This document shows positions 6,902-6,951 of a stretch of DNA of 6,951 nt, in pieces. The stretch's first letter is position 1. The number at the start of each line of letters is the position of its first letter. The notes under the pieces were generated by a model. It was not told the origin of the DNA and did no database searches. It saw nothing but the letters and a program-made list of their open reading frames with translations. The DNA lies in contig CAYUIG010000089.1 in assembly GCA_964444685.1 (NCBI GenBank), positions 1-6,951 on the forward strand. The letters run 5' to 3'. This stretch comes from CAYUIG01 sp964444685. GTDB taxonomy: Bacteria; Gemmatimonadota; Gemmatimonadetes; Longimicrobiales; RSA9. The position numbers and the translations under genes were made by a program.

Positions 6902-6909
6902 TATGACCG

Positions 6910-6951
6910 GCCCGGGTGGCGAAACGGCAAACGCGACGGACTCAAAATCCG
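6910..6951 (+). tRNA. tRNA-Leu(CAA), 5' part, cut by window end
   Basis: The first 42 bases fit a class II leucine tRNA. The acceptor 5' strand is GCCCGGG (6910-6916), followed by T8 and G9. A D-stem of GCG (6919-6921) pairs with CGC (6932-6934), and the D-loop carries the invariant GG (6926-6927). The anticodon stem ACGGA (6936-6940) is followed by the seven-base loop CTCAAAA (6941-6947), giving anticodon CAA at 6943-6945, then TCCG of the 3' stem strand. The anticodon reads UUG codons. The long variable arm, T-arm and acceptor 3' strand lie beyond the window, so completeness cannot be judged. Confidence 0.92.

Noticed and set aside
1..6951. CRISPR arrays, insertion sequences, toxin-antitoxin or phage defence genes
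   Set aside because: No spaced direct DNA repeats, transposase motifs, terminal inverted repeats or defence domains were found on either strand. The only repeat is the protein-level Sel1 series.

Overview
The window is a GC-rich, gene-dense stretch of bacterial chromosome. All genes read on the + strand, with strong G/C bias at third codon positions and occasional GTG/TTG starts. The style suggests a soil or aquatic bacterium of the Gemmatimonadota or a similar high-GC lineage. This is a tentative guess, based partly on the C-terminal 'EVLGPPKAL'-type ending of the first, partial gene. Nothing in the window fixes the taxon.

Layout: (1) 1-453, the 3' end of a gene of unknown function with a Pro-rich linker and a charged C-terminus. 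(2) 522-1433, a predicted lipoprotein made of eight perfectly phased 36-residue Sel1-like repeats, each with one C-x7-C pair. (3) 1430-4904, an ABC-2-type transporter cassette in the order ATPase, permease, ATPase, permease. (4) 4944-6854, a predicted lipoprotein with a BIG2-like Ig domain followed by a metzincin-type zinc metalloprotease domain. (5) 6910-6951, the 5' part of a tRNA-Leu(CAA) gene that runs off the window. A small hairpin and a possible promoter lie in the 55-base gap before the tRNA.

How the genes fit together: genes 2 to 6 are tightly packed. The Sel1 gene overlaps the first ATPase by 4 bases (ATGA), that ATPase overlaps the first permease by 4 bases (ATGA), and that permease overlaps the second ATPase by 4 bases (GTGA). 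The second permease starts 3 bases after the second ATPase, behind a good Shine-Dalgarno. This strongly suggests one transcript and translational coupling. The two ATPase/permease pairs probably form either one heteromeric ABC-2 exporter or two related ones. The substrate cannot be read from the sequence. The cysteine-rich Sel1 lipoprotein is cotranslated with the transporter and may be an envelope partner. The metalloprotease lipoprotein starts about 39 bases after the last permease and may belong to the same transcript or have its own start.

No mobile element, CRISPR array, phage gene or recognised defence system was seen. The most notable points are the Sel1-lipoprotein/double ABC-2 arrangement and the BIG2-metzincin lipoprotein next to it.
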